Assembly: GCF_023284065.1 (NCBI RefSeq)
Contig: NZ_JAKIKP010000019.1
Location: 1-39,541 of the forward strand
DNA: 39,541 nt
Direction: 5' to 3'
Origin: Shewanella gaetbuli
Lineage (GTDB): Bacteria > Pseudomonadota > Gammaproteobacteria > Enterobacterales > Shewanellaceae
How positions within the stretch are numbered: position 1 is the stretch's first letter; every line of letters begins with the position of its first letter. A program made the position numbers and the translations under genes. The notes under the pieces are model-generated. The model did not search any database. It was not told the DNA's origin and saw nothing but the letters and a program-made list of their open reading frames with translations. Below, in pieces: positions 1-7,194 of this stretch.

Positions 1-38
1 CGGCGGTAACAGGGGTTCGAATCCCCTATGGGATACCA
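1..38 (+). tRNA. tRNA-Glu, 3' part only (cut by window edge)
   Basis: The first 38 bases are identical to the 3' part (anticodon-stem 3' side, variable loop, T arm, acceptor 3' strand, CCA) of the two complete tRNA-Glu genes that follow. It lies exactly 186 bp before the next copy, so it is one more unit of the same tandem array, cut by the window start rather than degraded. Confidence 0.93.
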
Positions 39-148
39 CTTATTTAAGAGTGGTTGACTGTAAAGTTAACGATTCGATAGCATTGATGTTTAGCCTACAG
101 GCATTGATGAGCATTCACTCTCTTACAGAGTATAAACGTAAGACCGGC

Positions 149-224
149 GTCCCATTCGTCTAGAGGCCTAGGACACCGCCCTTTCACGGCGGTAACAGGG
201 GTTCGAATCCCCTATGGGATACCA
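149..224 (+). tRNA. tRNA-Glu (TTC)
   Basis: A 76-base cloverleaf with encoded CCA. The acceptor stem GTCCCAT pairs with ATGGGAT. The anticodon stem CCGCC/GGCGG encloses the loop CTTTCAC, giving anticodon TTC (Glu). The T arm AGGGG-TTCGAAT-CCCCT is intact. It is identical to the copy 186 bp downstream, including the 110-base spacer, so the genes are probably transcribed together as one precursor. Confidence 0.97.
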
Positions 225-334
225 CTTATTTAAGAGTGGTTGACTGTAAAGTTAACGATTCGATAGCATTGATGTTTAGCCTACAGGCATTGATGAGCAT
301 TCACTCTCTTACAGAGTATAAACGTAAGACCGGC

Positions 335-410
335 GTCCCATTCGTCTAGAGGCCTAGGACACCGCCCTTTCACGGCGGTAACAGGGGTTCGAATCCCCTA
401 TGGGATACCA
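335..410 (+). tRNA. tRNA-Glu (TTC)
   Basis: Second complete copy of the same 76-base tRNA-Glu, with identical sequence, anticodon TTC and encoded CCA. It is followed after 35 bases by tRNA-Ala, in the same orientation and with no terminator between, so it belongs to the same transcription unit. Confidence 0.97.
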
Positions 411-445
411 CTTATTTATGATTTTAGTGTTTATACATTAAAATA

Positions 446-521
446 GGGGCCTTAGCTCAGCTGGGAGAGCGCAACACTGGCAGTGTTGAGGTCAGCGGTT
501 CGATCCCGCTAGGCTCCACCA
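446..521 (+). tRNA. tRNA-Ala (GGC)
   Basis: A 76-base cloverleaf. The acceptor stem GGGGCCT pairs with AGGCTCC (one G-T pair), followed by A and encoded CCA. The anticodon stem CAACA/TGTTG encloses CTGGCAG, giving anticodon GGC (Ala). The T arm is GCGGTTCGATCCCGC. It is the last gene of the tRNA array, with a terminator 42 bases downstream. Confidence 0.97.
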
Positions 522-563
522 AAATTTGTCGTAGATTATCATTCATTAATTATTGATGAATGT

Positions 564-590
564 AAAAAACCACTGTAAAGTGGTTTTTTT
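564..590 (+). terminator. Rho-independent terminator of the tRNA array
   Basis: AACCACT and AGTGGTT form a hairpin around a GTAA loop, followed by a run of T. It lies just after tRNA-Ala and closes the tRNA-Glu/Ala transcript. Confidence 0.85.
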
Positions 591-629
591 TGCTTTAAAT
601 TTATTACGATTGGTATAAGTCTTCAGACA

Positions 630-760
630 TAAAAAAAGGCAATCAACTGATTGCCTAGCGATCTACTTAGAGATCAAGGGGACCGCGCTAGAAGTCCCAG
701 GGAGATGATGAACAAAGTGAAATTCACTATTAATAAATTTGAGTCATCATCTGCAAAAAA
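630..760 (-). ncRNA. Candidate structured small RNA or 3' UTR of gpx
   Basis: No gene is visible here, but the segment is dense in inverted repeats. AGATGATGA (703-711) faces TCATCATCT (744-752) around an AGTGAA/TTCACT stem. GGGAC/GTCCC is at 679-698, GATCT/AGATC at 660-675, and CTAGCG (655-660) can also pair with CGCTAG (686-691). Read on the minus strand, the series ends in a textbook terminator (631-656). It could be a free-standing small RNA or one processed from the 3' end of the gpx message, whose stop codon is 83 bases upstream of the first stem. I do not recognise a known RNA family and see no strong promoter. Confidence 0.45.
631..656 (-). terminator. Rho-independent terminator (minus strand)
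   Basis: AGGCAATCA pairs perfectly with TGATTGCCT around a 2-base loop. On the minus strand it is followed by seven T. It ends either the gpx transcript or the structured RNA candidate next to it. Confidence 0.8.
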
Positions 761-842
761 GTTCAAAATAAAACTAATTATTTTTACTTTTATTGAATTC
801 GAATTTTAAATTATCACTATTACAGATAGTTAAGATAAATCT

Positions 843-1325
843 TTATAGCAAACTTTTAATTTTTTCTTCAAGATCTTCAGGTTTAGTCGTCGGCGCATAT
901 CTTTCAATTACAGTGCCGTTTTTATCCACCAAAAATTTTGTGAAGTTCCATTTTACGGATTGACTGCCCAAAATACCTTTTGCTGATTTTTTCAAATATT
1001 GATAAATGGGGGAAGTATTATCGCCATTCACTTCAATTTTGCTGAACATTGGAAATGTCACGCCAAAGTTTAATTCACAAAACTCACTAATTTCAGACTC
1101 ATTACCTTGCTCCTGCTGTCCAAATTGATTACATGGGAAGCCAAGTACAACTAAACCTTGCTGTTTATATTTTTGATAAAGCGTTTCTAAGGCTTGATAT
1201 TGTGGCGTGAAGCCACACTTACTCGCAGTATTCACAATTAAGATAACCTTGCCCGCGAAGGTGTTCATGTGAATATCGTTTCCCTGTATATCTTTAACTG
1301 TAAAACTGTAGATAGGTGCACTCAT
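843..1325 (-). CDS. Glutathione peroxidase, BtuE/GPx family
   Basis: Predicted thiol peroxidase that reduces hydrogen or lipid peroxides with glutathione or thioredoxin, probably in the cytoplasm (no signal peptide). The 160 residues are the full usual length with one thioredoxin-fold domain. The family tetrad is visible: Cys37 in NTASKCGFTPQY, Gln71 in FPCNQFGQQE, and Trp126-Asn127 in VKWNFTKF. The active-site residue is Cys, not selenocysteine. The ATG has AGGAATT upstream. The nearest homologue by name is E. coli BtuE. The promoter region shared with mgtE holds a palindromic motif (1426-1454) that recurs before the YghU-like glutathione transferase, so peroxide-responsive control is plausible. 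Confidence 0.93.
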   Translation of the reverse strand: MSAPIYSFTVKDIQGNDIHMNTFAGKVILIVNTASKCGFTPQYQALETLYQKYKQQGLVVLGFPCNQFGQQEQGNESEISEFCELNFGVTFPMFSKIEVNGDNTSPIYQYLKKSAKGILGSQSVKWNFTKFLVDKNGTVIERYAPTTKPEDLEEKIKSLL

Positions 1326-1425
1326 AAATAATTCCTATAACTTTGTGTGATTCACTTTTCGAACAATATTTCTCGTTAAGAAAAACAACTTATCATGATA
1401 ATTCTAAAATTATAGCAGCAAAGGT

Positions 1426-1454
1426 ATATTGCGCAATAGAATTGTGCGCAATAT
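1426..1454. promoter_or_regulatory. Inverted repeat between gpx and mgtE, likely operator
   Basis: ATATTGCGCA (1426-1435) is repeated inverted as TGCGCAATAT (1445-1454) with a 9-base spacer. The left arm is also part of the small palindrome ATTGCGCAAT. The site is about 100 bp upstream of the gpx start and 75 bp before mgtE. The 15-base string ATATTGCGCAATAGA (1426-1440) recurs exactly at 25361-25375 upstream of the yghU-like gene. The size and symmetry fit a MarR/OhrR-type dimer. The regulator itself is not in the window. Confidence 0.6.
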
Positions 1455-1528
1455 AATTTATCTGTTTGCTAATCAATGAAAAAATGCATATAGTCAGCCC
1501 AATATTTTCTTTAGAAAAGAGGGGGCTT

Positions 1529-2920
1529 ATGGAACCTATGAATCACCAGCCAATATCCGAAGATCAGGATGCTACCTCTATACTACAAACAGAAGTTAGC
1601 CAGGCTGTTCAGCAATTAACTGAGGTTGAAGGTGAAGAACAAGCTGAGGTATTTAGTGAGATTCTGACTGAAGCAGAATCAGGCACAGTGGCTATTTTAC
1701 TTGAGTCCTTACCGTTAGATGAGCGTTATGAAAGATGGCAGCAAGTTGAGCCTGAAGAGCGTGTTGATGTATTAAACCTAATGCGTGCAGATCCTCGTTT
1801 GGGTATTTTGAAAAAAATGCCAGACGAAGAACTCGACTTTCTTTTTGCTCAAATCAGCCCAGAAGATCTGATTGATTGGAGTGACTCTTTACCTGACAGT
1901 ATAACTGACCGTGCACTTGCGCAAATGGGTGAGCGTCAGCGTAAGCATTTCGAACTTTATGACCAATATGATGAAAATGAAATTGGTCGTTATGCCGACC
2001 ATCAAATGTTGGTATTAAACCCTGACTCTACTGTTGCTCAAGGCCAACGATTTTTTAGGCGAATAGATCTTGATTGTAATGATCATCTTTTTTTAGTCGA
2101 TACTAATGATAAGTACCTTGGTACCGTTAGACGTTATGATTTGTACAAAGCCGATTCACAAGCATTGTTGTCAACTTTAATTTGGCCTGACAGCCGAGTT
2201 ATATCTGCTGATTTGTCATTAATAGAGGCTGCTGAAGCCATTGAGCATAGTCGCGAGCTAGAGTTTCCTGTAGTAGATGAACACGGTATTCTCATTGGTC
2301 GAATGACTCTTAGAACTGCCACTGCATTAGTGCGAGAACATTACGAGTCACAATTAATGGCAACAGCAGGTATGGATGAGGACGATGATTTATTCGCCCC
2401 TATTACAGTGGGGGCTAGACGACGTGCTGTATGGTTAGGTATTAATCTTCTGACCGCTTTTTTAGCGTCAGCTACTATTGGTTTATTTGAAGATGTTTTA
2501 TCTCAAGTTGTTGCTTTAGCGGTACTTATGCCGATAGTGGCTTCGATGGGGGGGATTGCAGGTAGCCAATCACTTACTTTGATGATTCGTGGCATGGCCA
2601 TGGGGCAAATATCAGCAGGTAACGTCTTTTCATTAATGAAAAACGAACTGGGTATCGGTGCATTAAATGGTACGTTATGGGCGGTTATTATTGGCTTAAT
2701 TGCTGGATGGTGGTTCAATGACGTCATTATGGGATTGATTATTGGCTGTGCCATTCTTATCAATATGGCAATTGCTGCTATTGCAGGAGTCATGGTGCCG
2801 ATGTTACTACAAAAATTGAATCAAGATGCTGCTTTATCTGGCTCAGTCATTTTAACGACAGTGACTGATGTGGTTGGATTTTTCACCTTTTTAGGATTAG
2901 CGACGTTGTTGTATTTATAA
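1529..2920 (+). CDS. mgtE: Magnesium channel/transporter MgtE
   Basis: Inner-membrane Mg2+ channel of the MgtE/SLC41 family. From the ATG at 1529 it has 463 residues, normal for the family. An acidic N-terminal superhelical domain (about 1-135) is followed by a pair of CBS domains (about 140-260) that sense cytosolic Mg2+, then five hydrophobic helices in the last third. The pore-region signature MGGIAGSQSLTLMIRG is present. I chose 1529 because AGAGG (1518-1522) sits 6 bases before it; the frame stays open to a TTG at 1466, but that start has no good ribosome site. The gene stands alone, divergent from gpx. No mgtE-type riboswitch is visible in the short leader. Confidence 0.93.
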   Translation: MEPMNHQPISEDQDATSILQTEVSQAVQQLTEVEGEEQAEVFSEILTEAESGTVAILLESLPLDERYERWQQVEPEERVDVLNLMRADPRLGILKKMPDEELDFLFAQISPEDLIDWSDSLPDSITDRALAQMGERQRKHFELYDQYDENEIGRYADHQMLVLNPDSTVAQGQRFFRRIDLDCNDHLFLVDTNDKYLGTVRRYDLYKADSQALLSTLIWPDSRVISADLSLIEAAEAIEHSRELEFPVVDEHGILIGRMTLRTATALVREHYESQLMATAGMDEDDDLFAPITVGARRRAVWLGINLLTAFLASATIGLFEDVLSQVVALAVLMPIVASMGGIAGSQSLTLMIRGMAMGQISAGNVFSLMKNELGIGALNGTLWAVIIGLIAGWWFNDVIMGLIIGCAILINMAIAAIAGVMVPMLLQKLNQDAALSGSVILTTVTDVVGFFTFLGLATLLYL

Positions 2921-3112
2921 CAATTAAACATTCTCGTGTCATATGTACTTAATGCACTCTGCAAAAGCACTGATTGGTTGTTGATTAATGTTGATTAACT
3001 GACAAGGTGTTGTGGTAAGAATGTTGCTATGTTGTTTTATGTTGATGATTTTTAAATACTTTTATTGTTTGCTTCAGTATTATTCTTTGATAAAAAGAAA
3101 TATGAGGTAACA

Positions 3113-3649
3113 ATGAAAAAATACGTATATATTCCCATGCTTTTAGCCGCTCTATCGAGTTCAGTTTACGCAGCCGATTTTAATTTTAATTTAAGTGAAG
3201 ATGTCGCCTCAATAGAGATGCGTTCAAGGCTTAGTGATAATGCAACCTTTGGCGGAGGTTACACTTATTCAGATAAAAAAGGTCAACTTGCTCATTTTTC
3301 TATTCTCATGACCCATGAGGATGGTCCGCATAGTTTTGCTATTGGCCCTAAATTTGTGCACGTGTGGTTTGATGATGCACCTAATGGAAATGCGGTTGCT
3401 GTAGGTGGACAATATAGTTTGCAAGTAAGCAAAAATATTTCGCTTATAGGGGGCGGCTATTATGCGCCTTCAGTACTTTCATTTTCAAACCTTGATGGAT
3501 ATACCGAGTATGAAGGTAAGGTTCAATATCGATTTAACCCTAATTTAGCGATTTATGTCGGTTATAAAAAATCAAGATTTAAGTATGAACATACTCGTAG
3601 TCGAACTTTTGAAGATGGTGTGTTCTTTGGCATAGGTTCAAGGTTCTAA
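3113..3649 (+). CDS. YfaZ-family outer membrane protein
   Basis: A 178-residue exported protein. The signal peptide MKKYVYIPMLLAALSSSVYA ends in a clear AxA-like site. The mature part alternates short polar and aromatic beta segments (for example GGGYTYSDKK, AVGGQYSLQ, IGGGYYAP) and ends in Phe (GIGSRF), as outer-membrane beta barrels do. The length and the pattern of Gly-Gly-Tyr hairpins match the YfaZ family, whose function is not settled. The start is taken at 3113, with GAGG 5 bases upstream and a proper signal peptide; the frame extends 16 codons further up without a ribosome site. A terminator follows at 3701. Confidence 0.8.
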   Translation: MKKYVYIPMLLAALSSSVYAADFNFNLSEDVASIEMRSRLSDNATFGGGYTYSDKKGQLAHFSILMTHEDGPHSFAIGPKFVHVWFDDAPNGNAVAVGGQYSLQVSKNISLIGGGYYAPSVLSFSNLDGYTEYEGKVQYRFNPNLAIYVGYKKSRFKYEHTRSRTFEDGVFFGIGSRF

Positions 3650-3700
3650 TTTACGTTGTGGATGTAAATTTTTAAGCTATCCGTTAGCTTACCCATAAAA

Positions 3701-3728
3701 AAAGCAAGTTGTAGTTAACTTGCTTTTT
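3701..3728. terminator. Bidirectional terminator after the YfaZ-like gene
   Basis: AAGCAAGTT and AACTTGCTT pair around a short loop, with A-rich sequence on the left and T-rich on the right. It serves the plus-strand yfaZ-like gene and the convergent 53-residue gene that ends at 3751. Confidence 0.8.
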
Positions 3729-3750
3729 AAACTTGATGATATGGTGAAGG

Positions 3751-3912
3751 TTATCGCCACTTATTGGGTGAAAATTCCACCTCTGCGTGGTCATCAAAAT
3801 AACGACGTTTAAGATCTCGTCGACGTTGTTTTACCTTTTTAGGTTTCGATTTCCCTTTTAAGTTATCACCCCAAGGTACGTCATCTTCATCAAATTCAAA
3901 TGTGTGTGCCAT
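3751..3912 (-). CDS. Small basic protein, 53 residues, function unknown
   Basis: A short open frame with clear bipartite composition. The acidic start MAHTFEFDEDDVPWGDN is followed by a Lys/Arg-rich block (KGKSKPKKVKQRRRDLKRR) and an acidic/aromatic tail ending FSPNKWR. GGAAAGC lies upstream of the ATG, and a TATAGT-like -10 box is on the minus strand at 3929-3934. It sits between two terminators (3701-3728 and 3971-4002), so it appears to have its own transcript. The composition suggests binding to RNA, ribosome or DNA, but I do not recognise a family and assign no function. Confidence 0.7.
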   Translation of the reverse strand: MAHTFEFDEDDVPWGDNLKGKSKPKKVKQRRRDLKRRYFDDHAEVEFSPNKWR

Positions 3913-3970
3913 TTTCAGCTTTCCAAATACTATACCGCTATTGGTACAGGCTCTTTTTACCTTAAAGGTG

Positions 3971-4002
3971 TAAAAAGCTAAAGCAAAATATTTAGCTTTT
4001 TA
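3971..4002. terminator. Terminator-like hairpin, both strands
   Basis: TAAAAAGCTAAA (3971-3982) pairs perfectly with TTTAGCTTTTTA (3991-4002). The core GCTAAA/TTTAGC is flanked by A5 and T5, so it can end transcripts in either direction, notably the patatin-like gene on the minus strand. A further CTTTTTAC at 3953-3960 can pair with the left arm (GTAAAAAG), so two exclusive folds are possible. Confidence 0.6.
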
Positions 4003-4213
4003 CGGTGAAAATCTTTGCATGTGTTTTATCGGCCTAGGTGTGCAGATTTACTTAACCGAATCAGTACATCGCTATTAAGCTTAAAAAAAACATATTAAAT
4101 AAATATGACATGGCAGTATTTGAATTTAATCTTTGCGCATTGTTCTATGTTGCTTGCCAATCTGGAATGCCATCAAACAACGTTGGCATTGTAAGTTATT
4201 GATTCTCAGGTCG
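4003..4213. other. Intergenic stretch with nothing recognised
   Basis: AT-rich sequence between the hairpin at 3971-4002 and the end of the patatin-like gene. I see no open frame with a ribosome site, RNA gene or repeat here; it is probably the 3' untranslated region of the patatin-like gene. Confidence 0.5.
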
Positions 4214-5332
4214 TTATTCAATGTCGAAAAATTGCTTTATTTCATCAATTTGAGACATAGCATCTTGATAGCCTAGTTCAATTAAACTGCTGGTATAGGC
4301 CTTCTCAAACAATAGATACGACACAATACTTGAGTCCGACTGTTGGCTTATGCCAAATAATTTAAGTAGATAGCGAATGGCTATTGGCATTTCTTCATAA
4401 TACCTCGCCGCTATTTGACTTAAATCTTCGCTGGGTTTAATAACAAAGGTCTCAATACTTTTCAGGTTCAGGCTTGCTTTATCGGTATCTGAGATTAAGG
4501 TTAGTGTTTCATTAATTCGTGTCAGGCGTTCCAAATCGCTATTGAGCGTATCTGAAAAAATCGTGTCGAGGAGATGGCCGGTTATCGTTGCCGTTTTAGG
4601 GTGTTGTCTAAATTGCTTTTCACTGTTCTTTTGGGGACTATCTAAATTAATCACAAATAGTTTTGTCGCTCCAAGGTGAATAGGGCTTGATAATGGCGAT
4701 AATTGATGAACAGAACCGTCGCCAAAAAAAGCACGATTTAATTTAATTGAAGGAAAAACTAGAGGAATCGCAGAACTCGCCAATAAGTGGTCAGTGATAA
4801 GAGGGTTGCGAACACCACGACGCCTTGCGCGTTTCCATTCTTTAATACTCATATGACCTTGAAAAAAGCTATATGACAAAGAGTTATTATAACAAGAGGC
4901 GTCAACACTTAAGGCCGTTAAGGCACCCAAATGGATATTTCTATCAATTCTATTAAAGTCGATGAGTTGATTGAGTAAGTCTCTAAGAGGCTGATTATTA
5001 AGTAAGCTGCCAGCATCATTACTGGCTAAGTCATTTTGTAAACCCTTTAAAGCCATTTTTGATAAGTGTTTTAAAACTCCAAATATTGATGCCTCATACA
5101 CTTTACTTGTTTCAAAGTTACGCCAAACCCACTCTAATTTTTTCACCCCTAGATGAAAACATGAAGCGTGAGTAGCAAGTGATGTCGCATTGATAGCGCC
5201 TGCTGAAGTGCCACTTAATATGTCGAATGGAATATGATGGTTCCTAGGGTAGAATTGAACTATCGCCTTTAACACCCCAATTTGGTATGCGGCTCGAGCA
5301 CCACCGCCGCCCAGAACAAGACCAATTGTCAC
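4214..5332 (-). CDS. Patatin-like phospholipase family protein
   Basis: Predicted serine acyl hydrolase (lipase/phospholipase A type) with the patatin Ser-Asp dyad. The oxyanion loop GGGGAR is at residues 8-13, the nucleophile motif GTSAG has Ser43, and the DGS motif has Asp205. The core fills about residues 1-220; a roughly 150-residue C-terminal extension with no recognised domain follows. There is no signal peptide, so it probably acts in the cytoplasm or at the inner face of the membrane. The start is GTG at 5332 with AAGG about 10 bases upstream; no ATG lies nearby in frame, and the oxyanion motif must start close to this point. The gene is divergent from the response regulator at 5631. 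The substrate is unknown. Confidence 0.88.
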   Translation of the reverse strand: MTIGLVLGGGGARAAYQIGVLKAIVQFYPRNHHIPFDILSGTSAGAINATSLATHASCFHLGVKKLEWVWRNFETSKVYEASIFGVLKHLSKMALKGLQNDLASNDAGSLLNNQPLRDLLNQLIDFNRIDRNIHLGALTALSVDASCYNNSLSYSFFQGHMSIKEWKRARRRGVRNPLITDHLLASSAIPLVFPSIKLNRAFFGDGSVHQLSPLSSPIHLGATKLFVINLDSPQKNSEKQFRQHPKTATITGHLLDTIFSDTLNSDLERLTRINETLTLISDTDKASLNLKSIETFVIKPSEDLSQIAARYYEEMPIAIRYLLKLFGISQQSDSSIVSYLLFEKAYTSSLIELGYQDAMSQIDEIKQFFDIE

Positions 5333-5630
5333 AATTAACTTACCTTTTTTAATGGTTTATCGATAACCCAAGATTGCGTTGATGTTAGTTAATGCCTTAA
5401 TTCTGTTATTAACTAACCCAAGTATGTCCTGTTTTAAGTTTATACACTAGTCGGATATCTTTTTAGTCTGAGTGTGTAAGTTAATAAAATGGTGGTGATT
5501 TGTGGCTGATTTGAACTAAATTTTTGACAAATACGGTATCTATCAGCTATTAACTATAGGGGTATAAGAATAAGTCGACACAAAACAGTTTCTCGCCCTA
5601 GAATAAAACAAACAATTAAGGATACCCAAA
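5333..5630. promoter_or_regulatory. Divergent promoter region between the patatin-like gene and the response regulator
   Basis: A 298-base AT-rich gap between two genes that point away from each other, so it must hold both promoters. I see no convincing palindrome or unambiguous -35/-10 pair. AAGGA at 5618-5622 is the ribosome site of the TTG-started response regulator gene. Confidence 0.4.
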
Positions 5631-7190
5631 TTGGCCCTGTTTAAAAAGTCATCAGAAATGCCCAGTAAGAATGGCGATGATCAAAAAAAAAGAGCACAGT
5701 TACCGCCATGGAAAGTTGCCATTATTGATGATGAGTCAGGAGTTCATGACGTCACCAAATTCGCATTGAGTCATTTTAAGCTGGATGAGCGAGGGTTAGA
5801 GTTTTATTCCTGTTATAGTGCTGCTGAAGGTTTTGAACTATTAAAGAAAGAGTCAGATATTGCCTTAGCATTTGTTGATGTTGTGATGGAACATGACCAT
5901 GCAGGGTTAGATTTAATAGAAAGAATTCGAGGCGAGTTAAAAAATCAGTCAACACGTATTATATTAAGGACCGGTCAACCTGGTAGTGCACCTGAAGAGC
6001 GGGTCATTCGTGATTTTGATATTAATGATTACAAAGCCAAAACTGAGCTTACCGCATCTAAACTCAAATCTTGCGTTTATACCTCATTACGTTCTTACCG
6101 AGATATCAAAACCATTGAACAAAGCCAACGTGGCATGGAAAAAGTGATTTCTGCTTCTTCTTCTGTTTTACGTAGCAACACACTACATCACTTTGGTAGT
6201 GCGGTATTAGAGCAAACCCTGCAGCTGTTAAATTTACAAAGCTCTGCTCTTTACTTAACGAGTTACCACCAAGATTTATATCAAGACACTCAAATGAACT
6301 TACTGGCAACCACTGGAAATATGGTTAGCTACAGTGAAATTGAAAATGTAGAGTCTCTACCTGGTGAGGTAAAAGAATATATTATTGAGGCGATAGCACT
6401 TAAAAAATCCATTATCCATGACAATGTCTATGTGGGCTTTTATGAGTTTGGTAATGATGTGACCAGTATTCTATACCTTCAACACAACACCGCACTAACG
6501 CCGCTTCAAGTTCGTATATTAGAGTTGTTTGCCGCTAATGTTAGCTTAACTTTTGAAAATCTTGCAGGCAAAGAGAATGTACAACAAACTCAAAAAGAGC
6601 TCATTCTTATTATTGGTGATGCTATCGAACAACGAAGCAAAGAAACGGGCGCTCATGTTCGACGAGTGGCGTTGATGAGTGAGCTGCTTGCAGAAAAATT
6701 AGGGCAGTCAAGTGAATTTATAGAAACCATTCGCCATGCAGCTCCTTTACATGATGTAGGTAAAATTGGGATTCCAGAAAGTATTTTGCACAAGCCTGGA
6801 AAGTTAACCCCTGAAGAATGGGAGATTATGAAAACCCATGCTGAAAAAGGGTATAACTTACTCGCAGATTCAAATCGGATTATTGCCAAAATGGGCGCAC
6901 GAATTGCTTATACTCATCATGAACGATGGGATGGGGATGGATACCCTAGAGGCATTAGTGGTGAAGAAATACCGTTAGAAGGACGAATTATGGCTATTGT
7001 GGATGTAATTGATGCCTTATTATCTAAACGTAGCTACAAGCCTGCTTGGCCAGCAGAAAAAGTCATTGAATATGTATTAGAGCAATCAGGTAAACAATTT
7101 GACCCCAATATTTGTGAGGCCAGTTTAGCGTTAATGGAAAGGTTTGTTGCCATACAAACTGAAATGCCTGACGGCCACGAAGAAACCTAA
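5631..7190 (+). CDS. Response regulator with REC, DUF3369 and HD-GYP domains
   Basis: A 519-residue two-component response regulator with cyclic-di-GMP phosphodiesterase output. The receiver domain (about 28-160) has the acid pair Asp33-Asp34, phospho-acceptor Asp83, the conserved Thr in ILRTGQP and Lys in YKAK. A DUF3369 segment (about 165-310, GAF-like) follows, then a complete HD-GYP domain (about 320-505) with His374-Asp375 in HDVGKIG, His429-His430-Glu431 in HHERWDGDGYP, and Gly437-Tyr438-Pro439. All key residues for hydrolysis of c-di-GMP are present. The start is TTG, with AAGGA 8 bases upstream. The kinase gene begins 4 bases after its stop, so the two are surely one operon and very likely partners. 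Confidence 0.92.
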   Translation: MALFKKSSEMPSKNGDDQKKRAQLPPWKVAIIDDESGVHDVTKFALSHFKLDERGLEFYSCYSAAEGFELLKKESDIALAFVDVVMEHDHAGLDLIERIRGELKNQSTRIILRTGQPGSAPEERVIRDFDINDYKAKTELTASKLKSCVYTSLRSYRDIKTIEQSQRGMEKVISASSSVLRSNTLHHFGSAVLEQTLQLLNLQSSALYLTSYHQDLYQDTQMNLLATTGNMVSYSEIENVESLPGEVKEYIIEAIALKKSIIHDNVYVGFYEFGNDVTSILYLQHNTALTPLQVRILELFAANVSLTFENLAGKENVQQTQKELILIIGDAIEQRSKETGAHVRRVALMSELLAEKLGQSSEFIETIRHAAPLHDVGKIGIPESILHKPGKLTPEEWEIMKTHAEKGYNLLADSNRIIAKMGARIAYTHHERWDGDGYPRGISGEEIPLEGRIMAIVDVIDALLSKRSYKPAWPAEKVIEYVLEQSGKQFDPNICEASLALMERFVAIQTEMPDGHEET

Positions 7191-7194
7191 GACT

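Larger units (their letters stand above)
1..410 (+). repeat. 186-bp tandem repeat carrying tRNA-Glu
   Basis: The unit is a 76-base tRNA-Glu plus a 110-base spacer, repeated with a period of exactly 186 bp. The two full spacers (39-148 and 225-334) look identical base for base. Identity in the non-functional spacer as well as in the genes indicates recent duplication or continuing homogenisation by unequal recombination. The array continues to the left of the window, so the copy number is unknown. Confidence 0.93.

Noticed and set aside
1..410. Direct repeats with regular spacing, as in a CRISPR array
   Set aside because: The repeat is a tRNA-Glu and the spacers are identical to each other, the opposite of CRISPR.
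7144..7194. Start of the histidine kinase inside the response regulator gene
   Set aside because: The extra 17 residues are basic and unlike a GAF start; ATG 7195 right after the upstream stop fits coupled translation.
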